From contig OZ020269.1 in assembly GCA_963971225.1 (NCBI GenBank), forward strand, positions 75,244,450-75,308,449: DNA of 64,000 nt, in the 5' to 3' direction. The notes under the pieces were generated by a model. That model worked only from the letters and a program-made list of their open reading frames with translations, made no database searches and was not told the DNA's origin. This stretch comes from Melieria omissa (Eukaryota; Arthropoda; Insecta; Diptera; Ulidiidae). Made by a program: the position numbers and the translations under genes. Within the stretch, counting starts at the first letter, position 1; the number at the start of each line of letters is the position of its first letter. This document shows positions 54,312 through 64,000 of this stretch, one piece after another.

Positions 54312-55009
54312 TGGTTCTCTTGCGGTATGGCGTCCATGTTAAAACCGCTCTTCTTATTACCTCCAGGCGGGCTACTCTCGCAATTGACCACTGCTACAGC
54401 TTCCTTACACTCGCCAATTACCTCATCTTTCCCGACATATCTGGGTGCATTCAGGGGGTTCAGTATTCTGACTGGTATTCTGCCATTTTTAGGTTCCACT
54501 AATGTACGTCCGATGATGATGTTGTCGTGTCCTTGTTCCGGTGCTTCTACTACCCATAGCCGACTCGTCCCATCGTCCTCGTCCACCTTTGCCCACACAA
54601 TCGCCTCAGAATTCGCTGGTATCCTCCTGTGTTGACACGATACAACCTTCCTTACCGCCACGCTTCGCTCATAGCCGGTGTGCAGCGGGAATTCAACGTT
54701 GGCATATCTCAGCACATTTTCCTTCAGGTCCAGCGTAAAACCGTGCCTAATCATGAAATCCACGCCGATAATCACGTCGTCCATTATATCCGCGACGATG
54801 AACTCATGTTCCAGGCTGCTGGTGCCGATAGCAATCGTTTTTGTAACTTTACCCCTTACCGGCGCGCGCTCGCCAGTCGCAGTCCGCAGCTGTATGCCAT
54901 GCAGCGGTTCCCAGTTCTTTAGCAGCCTCCTTTTTATGATCGAATATGACGCTCCAGTATCCAGTGTCAACACGAACAACTTTCCATCTATCCTTCCTTC
55001 AATTGTCAA
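54296..55009 (-). CDS. gypsy aspartic protease region
   Basis: 237 residues with the retropepsin signature LTLDTGASYSIIKRRLL near the start and IIGVDFMIRHG about 60 residues on, as in gypsy proteases. The pol frame is likely open upstream of the first Met and overlaps the end of gag in another frame, so a ribosomal frameshift would normally join them. The C-terminal half is the protease-RT linker. It runs into the deletion junction near 54310, where the reading frame shifts out of the RT. Confidence 0.88.
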   Translation of the reverse strand: MTIEGRIDGKLFVLTLDTGASYSIIKRRLLKNWEPLHGIQLRTATGERAPVRGKVTKTIAIGTSSLEHEFIVADIMDDVIIGVDFMIRHGFTLDLKENVLRYANVEFPLHTGYERSVAVRKVVSCQHRRIPANSEAIVWAKVDEDDGTSRLWVVEAPEQGHDNIIIGRTLVEPKNGRIPVRILNPLNAPRYVGKDEVIGECKEAVAVVNCESSPPGGNKKSGFNMDAIPQENQWNAC

Positions 55010-55098
55010 GCTGCTGGGCTGTCGTTTCAGCTGTGAGACCAGGACGGTGGGGCGGCAGATTGTGGGGATCAGCTCACGCCCCTTTGGGCTGACCCGTT

Positions 55099-56637
55099 TT
55101 AGTTTAACGACTCGCCGTCCTCAGCCCTGAGATTGTTGGCTGGGCCTCGATTGTCAGTATTCCTCGCTTCAGGCGATTGCGATCGGGAACGGGAACGCCT
55201 TTTTCGTTGGCGGCACTCTCGTGATATGTGGCCCTGCTTGCCACATACCCAGCAGACAACTTTAGAGGAGACCACTCGTGGCCTGCCCGGTATCTCAGAG
55301 CTTATGGCCTGGATCGGAATGTCGTTGTCCGCCTGAATCTGGCGTATCCTTGCAGGTGCATACCGAGTGCTCCCAATCCATGCCGCTTCATATGTCATCG
55401 CGCTGGTCACCGTCTCCTTAAATGTCGGCTTGCCCATCATCAACGCACTGCGACGCGTTTCTGGATCATGAAGACCTTCAATAAACGACTCAATCTTCAT
55501 CCTCTCGAGATCATCAGCACCAAATTTTGGGTAGCACAACTGTACGAGCCGCTCAATGTCTGCTGCATATGTCTGCAGCGCCTCGTTGGCTCTTTGCTTG
55601 CGGTTCTTCAGCTCACAGTAGTATAGCGCATGGTTGTGCTCGTTGCTATACTTCGCTGCTAATGCTCTCATGATGGCACCGTAATCACTTCTTAAACATT
55701 CTGGAACTGATTTGATTACCTCAGCCGCAGGACCTTTCAGCGCCAGTGCCAACCTCCGACCTTTCCTGATATCTGTCCACTGATTTTCCAAAGCAGCCAA
55801 GTCGAATTGCAATTTAAATGTATCGAACGGCGCAGCACCATCATAAGTAGGCACTTCTGTTCTGCCAGCAAAACCGTCCTGAACCGGTGGCAAACACTCT
55901 CGTGGCTGTACCTCCCTAAGCCGCTCGTCCATTTTTCTGTTCATCGAGTCTTCCAGACTATCAACTCGTTTGTTCAGGGAATCATCCAGGTCGCCAACTC
56001 GTTTGTTCAGGGCATCATCCAGGTCGTCGACTCGTTTATCCAAGTGCTCTACCCGCGTCTCCAGGTGCTCGACTTTCCCATTAATCCTGTCTGAGATTTC
56101 CTCCACTTTCTGCTCCAAACGCGCAGAATTTTCCTGAAGCTTGACTTCCATTCGCTCTGCCACTTGCGCCGATATTTCCTGGGTCGCCGTCTCGACTTTT
56201 GCCGAAATTTCGAGATTCGTAGCTTCCAGCTTCGCTGCCATCTCTTGATTCGCAGTTTCCATTTTCGCTGCCATCCGCGCCGACATCTCACGATTTGCAG
56301 TCTCCAGCTTCGCTGCCATTTCTCGATTCGCCGTTTCCATCTGCGCCGACATGCCTTTGAGTGCAGCCATTAGTTGGCTCATGTCCAACGCTTGTATTGG
56401 CGCAGCCGCTGCAGCTGTACTCTGTAGCGAAGCAGCACCCGCCGGCGACTCCTCCACCTTGGCCGACGCCTCTGGTTCTTGCGCTCCGAACTCGTGCACA
56501 GTCCAATCGACGCCTCGTGCCTCACATGCTTCTCGCAAGCGCAACTGCAACTCCACCTTTCCGCCAGCAGTCGGCAAATTCCAGGCAGCCAGCTCCTTCT
56601 TCAGCTGGTCTACCTTCAGCAGCTCGAGTTTAACCAT
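55099..56637 (-). CDS. gypsy Gag with SAP domain, coiled-coil repeats and zinc knuckle
   Basis: 512 residues, apparently intact. Residues 6-45 (LLKVDQLKKELAAWNLPTAG onward) form a SAP motif, a helix-extended-helix DNA-binding module. Residues about 90-250 are repeats of AAK(L/M)ETANREM and LNKRVGDLDDS types, predicted to form a long coiled coil. A capsid-like region with LALKGPAAEVIKSVP and ALQTYAADIERLVQL follows. A CCHC knuckle (CWVCGKQGHISREC) lies at about 460-475, before an Arg/Ser-rich tail. A SAP domain in Gag could favour nuclear or chromatin contact; this is inference. Confidence 0.92.
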   Translation of the reverse strand: MVKLELLKVDQLKKELAAWNLPTAGGKVELQLRLREACEARGVDWTVHEFGAQEPEASAKVEESPAGAASLQSTAAAAAPIQALDMSQLMAALKGMSAQMETANREMAAKLETANREMSARMAAKMETANQEMAAKLEATNLEISAKVETATQEISAQVAERMEVKLQENSARLEQKVEEISDRINGKVEHLETRVEHLDKRVDDLDDALNKRVGDLDDSLNKRVDSLEDSMNRKMDERLREVQPRECLPPVQDGFAGRTEVPTYDGAAPFDTFKLQFDLAALENQWTDIRKGRRLALALKGPAAEVIKSVPECLRSDYGAIMRALAAKYSNEHNHALYYCELKNRKQRANEALQTYAADIERLVQLCYPKFGADDLERMKIESFIEGLHDPETRRSALMMGKPTFKETVTSAMTYEAAWIGSTRYAPARIRQIQADNDIPIQAISSEIPGRPRVVSSKVVCWVCGKQGHISRECRQRKRRSRSRSQSPEARNTDNRGPANNLRAEDGESLN

Positions 56638-56682
56638 GTCCGTACTTTTATAATTTTATTTATTTAGTTATTTTCAATTTTC

Positions 56683-56706
56683 CACAATCCCACTTCTGAC
56701 ACCAAA
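56683..56706 (-). promoter_or_regulatory. Candidate tRNA primer binding site
   Basis: Directly inside the 5' LTR the minus strand reads TTTGGTGTCAGAAGTGGGAT. The TGG start and position immediately after the LTR fit a primer binding site. I have not matched it to a specific tRNA. Confidence 0.55.
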
Positions 56707-57133
56707 TGTTACGAATACTAAGTCCAGTGGGCTGTCACGTATCTCTGGATTGTGTGATTTGAAAATAAAACACAGTCAGTTTCTTAAACCCAGACAATAA
56801 AATACACCAACAGTCACTTTAATATTCGCAGTTTACACTTTACTGTTCGTACACTTAAGTATTTGCTTAATCACTCCGTGTGGCAACTTCACTTGTCAAA
56901 ACCAGACTGACTCGCTGCACCGCATCTGGCCACCTTTTATACTCTGTCCGGCCGTCACGCAGATCGTTCTCGCACGTTGCCAGATTGGACTAGAAGTTTC
57001 CCTGATGACCGCGACCATCGTTGCCAGGTTGGACTAAAAGTTACTATCGCGGCCGTCGTTGCCAGATTGGGTTATGGCACGGCACGCAGCGGCAGGGTTG
57101 CTTTGCACCGCGACAGACTGTCTCATCGTTACA
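56707..57133 (-). repeat. gypsy 5' LTR
   Basis: 427 bases, ends TGTAACGATGAGAC and TTCGTAACA on the minus strand. A TATAAAAGGTGGCC box (near 56935) is a likely promoter on the minus strand and an AATAAA-type signal occurs in the same region. Nearly identical to 51612-52038. Confidence 0.93.
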
Positions 57134-57857
57134 ATATGTAGAAGATTCTTAGCATGTAAGGTGTGTAATATCAAAGAATATACAATATAAAGAATACGCA
57201 TCTTCACAAATTTGTCAAGCGTGTTTCTTGACGCGGGCGAGAAGAGATGAGCGGAGGCATAGGTTGCGGGAAATTTGCTCGCACTCAACAGTTTGTGATC
57301 TTGTTCGTCGAAGCGCAAGCGGGGAGTAAACAACGAGCCAAAGCATCGTCATCGTCGTTTCAACGAAGGTGATTCGGGATTCGCTAATGTTTTTGGTGTT
57401 GTCGTTTGTTGTGTGTATGCTTTTTTGTGTTGCCGATTGGTTTTGCTGCACAGATTGCTGTCAGCTCACCATCAATCGAATCTTTGTGGTGTATGGCTTT
57501 TTGCTGGCCAATGCTTTGATTTAAAATTTTTTTTTTTTTTATCTCAATTTAAAATGTTTACAAATATTTTTACGTGGCGAGTTCGAAGTAAAATTATTTG
57601 TTTATATTTTCGCATGGTTGATTACAATTTTGAGAATATGGGAAAACTACGAAAAAAAATGAACAGATAGGCATATTGACTTCAATATTCGTAAAACACT
57701 TGAAATAAAAAATAATTAGATGCGTGTTTTAATTTTGTTTTTTTTTTGGAAAATCGAAATCTAACGGAGAAACCAAGGGTTAAAAGATTGTATAGAAAAA
57801 CATAGTTTAATAGGTCTATTGACTTTCAATAGGGCGAAGCACTACTAAAGCACAAAA

Positions 57858-60800
57858 TCTATTCTATTATATAAAAGCAAGTGTGACGTTTTTTGAGCCA
57901 CAATCAGGCAAAAACCACTGAACCGATTTAGATGAAATAAGAACCAAACATTGTTTTATCTGTGGAATGGTACATAGGCTATGTGAGAATGACCACGCCC
58001 CCTTCTTACGCCCACTATGGTAACAACACTCATCTATGGTATGCTTTTGTAAGGCAATATAGGTATCAAACGATTCAGCGTGTCATTGCGGCAAACATAG
58101 GCTATAATATAATCGGCCACGCCCACTTTCCATGCCCTCTAAACTAACAAAACGAAGCTACGGTACATGTCGGTAAATCAGTATTAATACCAAATGATTC
58201 CGTGTTTCATTGATGTTAACATAGGATATATAAGATTGACCACGCCTACCTGATATACCCACTACCTACCCACTTTAATAACAAATCAGCTATGGTATAT
58301 TTTTCCTAGCAATATGGGTATCAAACGATTCAGCGTTTCATTGCGGCAAACATAGACTATAATATAATCGGTCACGCCCACTTCCCGCGCCCACTTAACT
58401 AACAAAATAAAGTTACGGTACATGTCTGAAAATTAATGTTGATATAAAATGATTCTGTGTTTCATAGCGGTAAACATAAATTATATAAGGTTGACCACGC
58501 CCACCTTTTACGCCTTGCTGCAATTCCCATGACGACAGAAATTAACTGTGCTATATTTGTGCAAAACAATATGGATATACAAAAAATTTTGCGAGTCATT
58601 GCAGTAACTATGTATATGTTGTATTTGTATAGGGTGTTTTTTTTAGGGGTATAGAACTTCGAATTGAAATAAAACACAAGAAAATCGTTTTAATGTCCAT
58701 CAATTTGGCTTTATTGGAAGGATAATTTTATGCCATTCATGTTTAAATCTGATTTCGGGCATGTGGCCGCCGCGGCTGGCTCGAATAAAGCCAATTCTAC
58801 AGGTCCAATTTTTTAAGTTGATGGACAAAGCTCCAATTGCTGTGCACGGTGGCGAATCGATTCATTCGGGTCCTCTTCAACATTTTGCTCTACAGCGGCA
58901 ATTGTTTCTTCGGTGCGCACTGTTCGACGTCTCTGCGGATGCGTATTATCACATAGAGTAAACGTAGTGCGAAAACGACCCATGGTTAACCGATGGATGG
59001 ACCGATTTTGCTCTGATGGACGATTATGTCGACCATAAAATGGACGGAGCTTGCGGTAAACTTCGCGAACTGAACCATTATTTTCGAAATAAATTTGCAC
59101 GATTTGCAAGCGTTGTTCTTTTGTCAACCTGTTCATGATGAAATGGCAAACCAAACTGAACATAAATGACATTAGAGTTGCCTGATTTGACCACAAAATG
59201 CCAGTTTTATCTCTATTCGAAAAACAAACCTCTAAAAAAAACACCCTATATATACTAATTAATGTATGCATTAAAACTCAAAAACTAGACAGCCGATTAG
59301 CTGAATTTTTCATGGAATGTTCGTCTTGAGTAAGTCTCGGTAAACCACATAGTCCGAATGCGACCCGATAGGTAGGCGTGGCACCTCCCATACAACTTAA
59401 ATTTTCAATATGGAATATTTTCGTAATGAGAAGTCGAACAGCATTAGAATCTGGTGCGGGTCCACCGTTTAGATGTTCCGTTTCACTGGTAAAATTTGAT
59501 TTGATTGATTTTTAAATGCCGGTGTAACTTTGAAACTATAGCGTTCTCATTAATGACATTCGGTACAAACGTACGGTTTAGTTGTGTTTTTCCATATGGG
59601 GAATAGGGTGGGTTTTTGACAAGGGGGCGTGGCACCGCCCATACAACTTAAAATTTCAATATGGAATATCTTCGGAATGAAAAATCGGGCAGCATTAAAA
59701 TTTGGTGCGGGGTGACCGTTTAGATGTGCCGTTTCACAGGTAAAACTTTGTGAACGTTGGACAAGAGGTGTGGCACTTTTTAAGCAACTCAAATGTTTTG
59801 AATAACTGTGGAACTACAAATCACACATCAAAGATTTACGATTTAGATGTGCCCTTCGACATGGGGAATGGGTTGGATATTGGACGAGGGGCATGGCACC
59901 GCCCATAGAACCCAAATTTTTAATGTGGAATAGCTTCGGAACAATAAGTTGGAAAGCTTTGAAGTTTTGTATATCATCGTCCCATAGATGTGTGGGACTG
60001 GCAAAATATTATGGGCGTTGAACAAGGGGCGCGGCATATTTTTTGTGACTGAAATTTTCCGCGTAACTTTGGAACTGAAAGTCGCATATTAATGAAACCA
60101 GGTCACACCCTTCGGCTGGAGGAATGGATTGGGCATTACATAAAAGAGGCGTGGCATCGCCCATAGAGTATAGTATGAAGAAACTTGATTTATTGGGCCC
60201 ATTGACTTAAGCTTGCGTGCAAAGCCGCAGGGCCCTACTAGTATATGAATAAAAATCAATGTCAGTGTGTTTGTTTGTTGGTCACACGACACTAAAACTC
60301 AAAAACTAGACAGTCGATTGAGCTGAATTTTTCACCGAATGTTCGCCTTGACTAAATTTCGGTAAACCACATAGTGCGAATACGAACCGATAGGTGGGCG
60401 TGGCAGCTCCCATACAACCTAAATATCTTCGGAATGAGAAGTCGGACAACATTAAAATTTGGTGCCGGCCCACCGTTTAGGTGTGTCATTTCACTGCTAA
60501 AACTTTGTGAGTTTTGGATAAGGGGCGCGGCACTTTTTAAGCAACTCAGATGTTTTGAATAACTGTGGAACTATAAATCACACACCAAAGAGATGTTGCA
60601 CACACTTCCGATTCACACGTGCCGGTTATATAAGTCGGAAAGCTTTGAAATTTTGTATACCATCGTCCCATAGATGTGTCATTTTACTGGCAAAATTTGA
60701 TGGGCTTTGGACAAGTGGCGTGGTAAATATTTAGTTACTAAAATTGTCTAAGTAACTTTGGAAGTCGCATATTAATGAAACCGGGTCACACCCTTCGACT

Positions 60801-60926
60801 GGAGGAATGTGGTGGGCATTACATAAAAGAAACCTGGCATCGCCTATACAGTGAATGAAGTATGAAATTTGATTTATTGGGCCCATTGACTTTAAACTTG
60901 CGTGCAAAGCCGCAGGCCTCTACTAG
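57858..60926 (+). mobile_element. Compound Helitron with two 3' ends
   Basis: It starts TCTATTCTATTATATAAAAG after A57857. A first 3' end GCCGCAGGGCCCTACTAG finishes at 60241 and a second GCCGCAGGCCTCTACTAG at 60926, followed by T. The segment 60242-60926 begins TATATGAATAAAAATCAATG and resembles 59265-59500, so two related units are joined head to tail. The interior has the usual GGGCGTGGCACC repeats. The left inverted-repeat copy shows the empty site (near 1869). A mariner relic sits at 58630-59250. No Rep/helicase. Confidence 0.82.
58630..59250 (-). mobile_element. mariner-type deletion derivative (helix-turn-helix part only)
   Basis: Inverted ends GGGTGTTTTTTTTAGGGG and GGGTGTTTTTTTTAGAGG, in a TATA context at both sides. 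The minus-strand frame from Met at about 59136 reads NRLTKEQRLQIVQIYFENNG, then SVREVYRKLRPFYGRHNRPS and ETIAAVEQNVEEDPNESIRH, the paired helix-turn-helix domain of a Tc1/mariner transposase (possibly the rosa/DD41D group). The catalytic domain is deleted. Confidence 0.75.
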
Positions 60927-61695
60927 TAAAGAAATAAATGATAAGACAAGTATTTTGTCATAAGAAAAATTTAAAAAATATTCTACACCCGAATGGTTCC
61001 ATGGCGAATGATGTGACCATAAATTTACAATATTGGATTTTCTTATTTTAGTTCTTTTAAACAAGCATTATATGCGGGCCGTAAGAAAAGTTCCAAAGAA
61101 CGGGACGGAAAATTATTACGGGCTAATAAAAACGTTTTCTTTTTCTTTCGAATTCCATTTTTATTTAATTGTCTTTGTTGATTACTTATAATTTATTTTT
61201 TAATTGCCTGTAGCGATCATATAGGTCGCCATGACAGCCATATTTTCTTTTCTATGCTTTTGCGCACACTACTGTCGGCAGTGAGTTCAGGAGCAATATG
61301 CGACGCCGTGCAGGCTTATAGAAAAAGAACAAAAGCCAGCCAGAAAATATAAATCGTTTTACAATTTTAGCTTTTCGCCAGCGCAACAACAAGAACAACA
61401 GCTCATCGTCTTCCTCCTCTTCGCACAATTGAGCGAGAATGAACGAGTGGGCACAGACGCGGCATTCGTGTTTCTATGATTTGCGCTCAGAGCATTGTGC
61501 TGTCGTTTCAAGTGTTTCCTCTCGTTGTCTACCCCTCGCATCAAGAAGACGGGTGGCGATATCAGCACCCGCATTCAAATTTTTGCTTGTACGTGATGCA
61601 CACTCTTTATGTTTCATACTTTTTGGTAATATACATGTATTCAAATATTGCAGTGTGTAGAACATAGAGGCAGCAAAAAAGAAACAAATGATTTA

Positions 61696-61712
61696 GGGCC
61701 GTTTTCTCATCT
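61696..61712 (+). mobile_element. Isolated Harbinger terminus
   Basis: GGGCCGTTTTCTCATCT after TTTA matches the end of the element at 10262-10977. The rest was displaced by the LINE 3' end that follows. Confidence 0.6.
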
Positions 61713-61813
61713 TTAATTTATGTAATTTAATTTTAATTTATTTATTTAGTAGTGGTCTATGAACAATTCTTACAGACTAATTAACAAAATGGGACTTAAT
61801 CTTAAGCTTAAAC

Positions 61814-62668
61814 TTAAACTGGAAGGTGGGAATAAAGAAAAGAAATAAACAGGGATTTAGGTACAGATAGGTCAAAGATAGAAGAGGACGACAGCACGTT
61901 TAGCTCGGATAAGGCTCGAGGAATAGGCGCGTTACTACCATAACGCGTCTTAGAGAACTCAACAGAAAAAGGGGAAACATGTCTGAGGGAGCGAGATGGC
62001 ACATTCAAAGCTAATTTGGACAAGAGAGAGGGGCAATCAATATGTCCATTGACTAAATAAAAAATGAAAGCCATTGAAATGACAGACCTCCTGGTTTCAA
62101 GAGATTTTAAACCAAGCAGAAGACATCTAGACCTGTAAGGAGGCTGGGGCTCAGAAAAACGAATGGAGCGAAGGGCAAACTTTAGGAATCATTTTTGGAT
62201 ACGCTCTAAACGATTAGAATGCGACGCATGATACGGTCTCCAGATGAACGCAGCATATTCCAGTCTGGACCTAACAAAAGTAGAATACAAGAGCTTGAGC
62301 GTATAGGGATTGGAAAATGAGGAAGAATTGCGGCGGACAAACCCTAACATAGAGTAGGCACGTGACACAATGCGATTAACATGGGAAGTGAAACTAAACT
62401 TTGAGTCAAACACAACGCCCAGATCCTTGATCTCAGCCACCTTTCCTAATACTGAGCCATCAATTTCGAAAGAAGTTGTTACTGTATTAGAGCATTTCGA
62501 AAAAGTTGAGTGAAAGCATTTGCTGACGTTCAAGCGTAAACGATTTTTCCTGCACCACGCGAGGACATTATTGAGGTCGGACTGAATGTTTAAAGAATCA
62601 GACGAAGAACGGACAACAGAGAAAATCTTCAAGTCATGCAGAACAAGAAGTTTGAGAAGAAGAAGCAA
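61814..62668 (-). pseudogene. jockey-like LINE thumb and C-terminus
   Basis: The frame at 62189-62668 contains LNNVLAWCRKNRLRLNVSKC, IDGSVLGKVAEIKDLGVVFD, AYSMLGFVRR and STFVRSRLEYAAFIWRPYHA. A stop follows LERIQK. The next frame (61814-62074) encodes HIDCPSLLSKLALNVPSRSL and FSKTRYGSNAPIPRALSELN. This C-terminal module, with the Y....IW.P and R....YG..P.. patterns, is typical of jockey/CR1-type elements in flies and mosquitoes. Confidence 0.75.
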
Positions 62669-63318
62669 TCACTGATGTCATTTATAAAGAGGACAAAGAA
62701 CAAAGGGCCTAAAATACTTCCTTGCGGAACTCCAGATGTGGCGACGAAAGGCTTCGAGATGGCATGATCAACAACAACGACGCACTGTCGGTTGCTTAAA
62801 TAAGATTTAATCCAATCCAAGAAAACTGAATGAAACCCCAAGATCTAAAGCTTAGACAGGAGTATGTCATGAGAAACTTTGTCGAAAGCCTTGGAGAAAT
62901 CGGTATAGATTGTGTCCACTTGGGAATTATTCTGAAAAGCAGAGAAACAGTAATTACTAAAGACCGCAAGATTAGTGACAGTTGAGCGGGACGCAAAAAA
63001 ACCATGCTGGTTAGGTGATATTAAACTCTTTACAGCAAAGTACAGCTTCTCCTTGATTATGCCTTCGAAAAGTTTTGAAACCGTGGAGAGCTTGGAGATT
63101 GGGCTATAATTAGAGACGTCGTTTTTGTTCCCGCTTTTAAAAATAGGAGTCATTGCCGCTAGTTTCCAATCATCGATGAAAACACCAGAGGAAAGCGACA
63201 TATTGGACATTAATTGTAGAGGGTATGCGAGCGAGGGACAGTTCTTTAGGAGAATGGGTGAAAGACCATCGGCATCGGTTTGTGTTGATGGCTTCAATCG
63301 TTTGATACCACTGAGCAC
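62640..63318 (-). pseudogene. jockey-like LINE reverse transcriptase core, broken
   Basis: Visible in order are DADGLSPILLKNC, SGVFIDDWKLAAMTPIFKSG, SPISKLSTVSKLFEGIIKEK, ISPNQHGFFASRSTVTNLAV and IYTDFSKAFDKVSHDILLSK (first catalytic Asp). After a frame break near 62843 come GVPQGSILGPLFFVLFINDI. The FADD box that should follow is spoiled: near 62640 the reading passes through a second frame change and only VLHDLKIF remains. It is inactive. Confidence 0.8.
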
Positions 63319-64000
63319 GTCACTTAGGGATAGAGTTAGGGAACCGAAATTGATTGATGAATCAGATTTAAAGGAGAAGTTGCTACTGGACGCACAATCC
63401 GAAACGAAGTTAGAAAAGCAAAAGTCCGCAAAGAGATCAGCAGCTTCCGGAGCAGAACTGGCAGATTTATCTCCGAAGAAAACAGTCGAGGGAATAGATG
63501 AGCTGTTATTTTTAGAATTAATGAATCGCCAAAAGGCCTTAGGGTTAGTATTGATATTGGCTTCAAAGTTGAAAATATAATTAGGAATTAGGAATAGGGA
63601 TAATTATTAATTACGATATAAAAATTTATTGAGGCAATTAAAATCCTTCTGGGCACTGAGAAACTTAAGATAGTAATGATTACTAGAGCTTTGTCTGCAT
63701 TTCTTGTAATATTTGCTCTTTAAATTCTTTAGATGTTTTTGTATGCCAAGGGATTTTATACTTCCTCTTTTTGATAATCGGAATAGTATCACCACAGAAC
63801 ATATAAACTTTAGATTTGAAAGCAGAGAAACAATCAGAGACATCATAGTTCGCAAAAAGAATATTCCAGTCAACATCAAGGAGCACATTATTCAATGCAG
63901 GAAAGTCAGCATGGGTGAAGTTGAAAGAGGGTCTGGGACTACCAGAAGACAAGGGGAAAACTTAGAATTCACATTCTAGAATAATTGGAACGTGATGCCT

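Larger units (their letters stand above)
51612..57133 (-). mobile_element. Ty3/gypsy LTR retrotransposon, young but defective
   Basis: A 5522-base element with two 427-base LTRs and ATAT duplications (51608-51611 and 57134-57137). On the minus strand the order is 5' LTR, primer site, gag, protease, RT/RNase H, integrase, 3' LTR. There is no env. The pol gene is damaged by an internal deletion between protease and RT and by an in-frame stop before integrase, so this copy cannot be autonomous despite nearly identical LTRs. Confidence 0.95.
57138..61695 (-). repeat. Right copy of the ~1.5 kb inverted repeat, split by a Helitron
   Basis: 57138-57857 and 60927-61695 together are the reverse complement of the left copy (1148-2440, 3068-3165, 7986-8133). 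The right copy lacks both hAT MITEs, the SINEs and the 146-bp duplication of the left copy, but carries a compound Helitron at 57858-60926. Gypsy sits at its 57138 edge and a Harbinger terminus at 61696. Confidence 0.78.
61713..64000 (-). mobile_element. jockey-like LINE, 3' part, running off the window
   Basis: Minus-strand order is: pre-RT linker (63607-63952), RT (about 62640-63318), thumb and C-terminus (61814-62668), then a 3' UTR of ~100 bases ending in TAAATTAAA-type repeats at 61713-61745. The endonuclease and ORF1 would lie beyond 64000. The deleted copy at 9500-13035 belongs to the same or a close family. Two to four frame breaks are present. Confidence 0.82.

Noticed and set aside
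57413..57670. Plus-strand frame in the right inverted-repeat copy
   Set aside because: The left copy breaks the frame and the residue composition is not protein-like.
63125..63580. 151-codon plus-strand frame near the right edge
   Set aside because: It is antisense to the LINE RT region, which has recognisable RT motifs on the minus strand.

Overview
This window is AT-rich eukaryotic DNA from an insect, very probably a higher fly. A true fruit fly (Tephritidae) is my best guess. The reasons are a host protein combining a Myb/SANT-like domain with a BESS motif, pogo-type terminal repeats close to the Drosophila pogo ends, and a mix of RTE, jockey-like, mariner, Tc1, PIF/Harbinger, hAT, TTAA-type, Helitron and Ty3/gypsy elements. 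The species guess is inference. I see no prokaryotic genes, rRNA, CRISPR array or intact tRNA gene.

Only one host gene is supported. It lies on the minus strand at 43360-49934 and has three coding exons joined in phase 0: a first exon that contributes only the ATG, a 156-base exon, and a 1350-base last exon. The predicted protein has 502 residues: an N-terminal Myb/SANT-like DNA-binding domain split across exons 2 and 3, a basic stretch, a BESS motif and a long Gln/His-rich tail. Its introns hold a Helitron, a PIF/Harbinger relic (which carries its own Myb/SANT-like reading frame on the same strand) and a hAT relic.

Almost everything else is transposable-element sequence, much of it nested, and many insertions can be bounded to the base by target-site duplications (TSDs) or by an empty site elsewhere in the window.
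- 1-9.2 kb: a solo LTR; a LINE end; the left copy of a ~1.5 kb inverted repeat, interrupted by two hAT MITEs that enclose SINEs and Helitrons; then a LINE whose 3' tail matches the 3' tail of the SINE at 4561-5092.
- 9.5-13.0 kb: an internally deleted jockey-like LINE containing a Harbinger relic and a hAT MITE.
- 13.5-17.3 kb: a Tc1-like element with a nearly perfect 1.3 kb tandem duplication across one end.
- 17.3-22.1 kb: RTE remains, interrupted by a LINE 3' end and a mariner.
- 22.3-34 kb: a TTAA-type element carrying a pogo-like element (with a DD37E transposase pseudogene inside), a second Tc1-like copy and mariners. The Tc1-like copy itself contains a 7-bp-TSD element, which holds Harbinger and hAT insertions; a TTAA MITE lies inside the hAT element.
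- 34-43 kb: hAT elements, TTAA elements, mariner scraps and a few kb without recognisable features.
- 50.9-57.1 kb: a TTAA MITE directly abutting a young Ty3/gypsy element (two 427-bp LTRs, ~99% identical) with a defective pol.
- 57.1-64 kb: the right copy of the inverted repeat, split by a compound Helitron, then a jockey-like LINE running off the window.

The elements do not form an operon-like system. The biological interest lies in the insertion history that paired filled and empty sites record, in the SINE/LINE tail sharing, and in the host Myb/SANT-BESS gene enclosing a Harbinger element of the same domain family.
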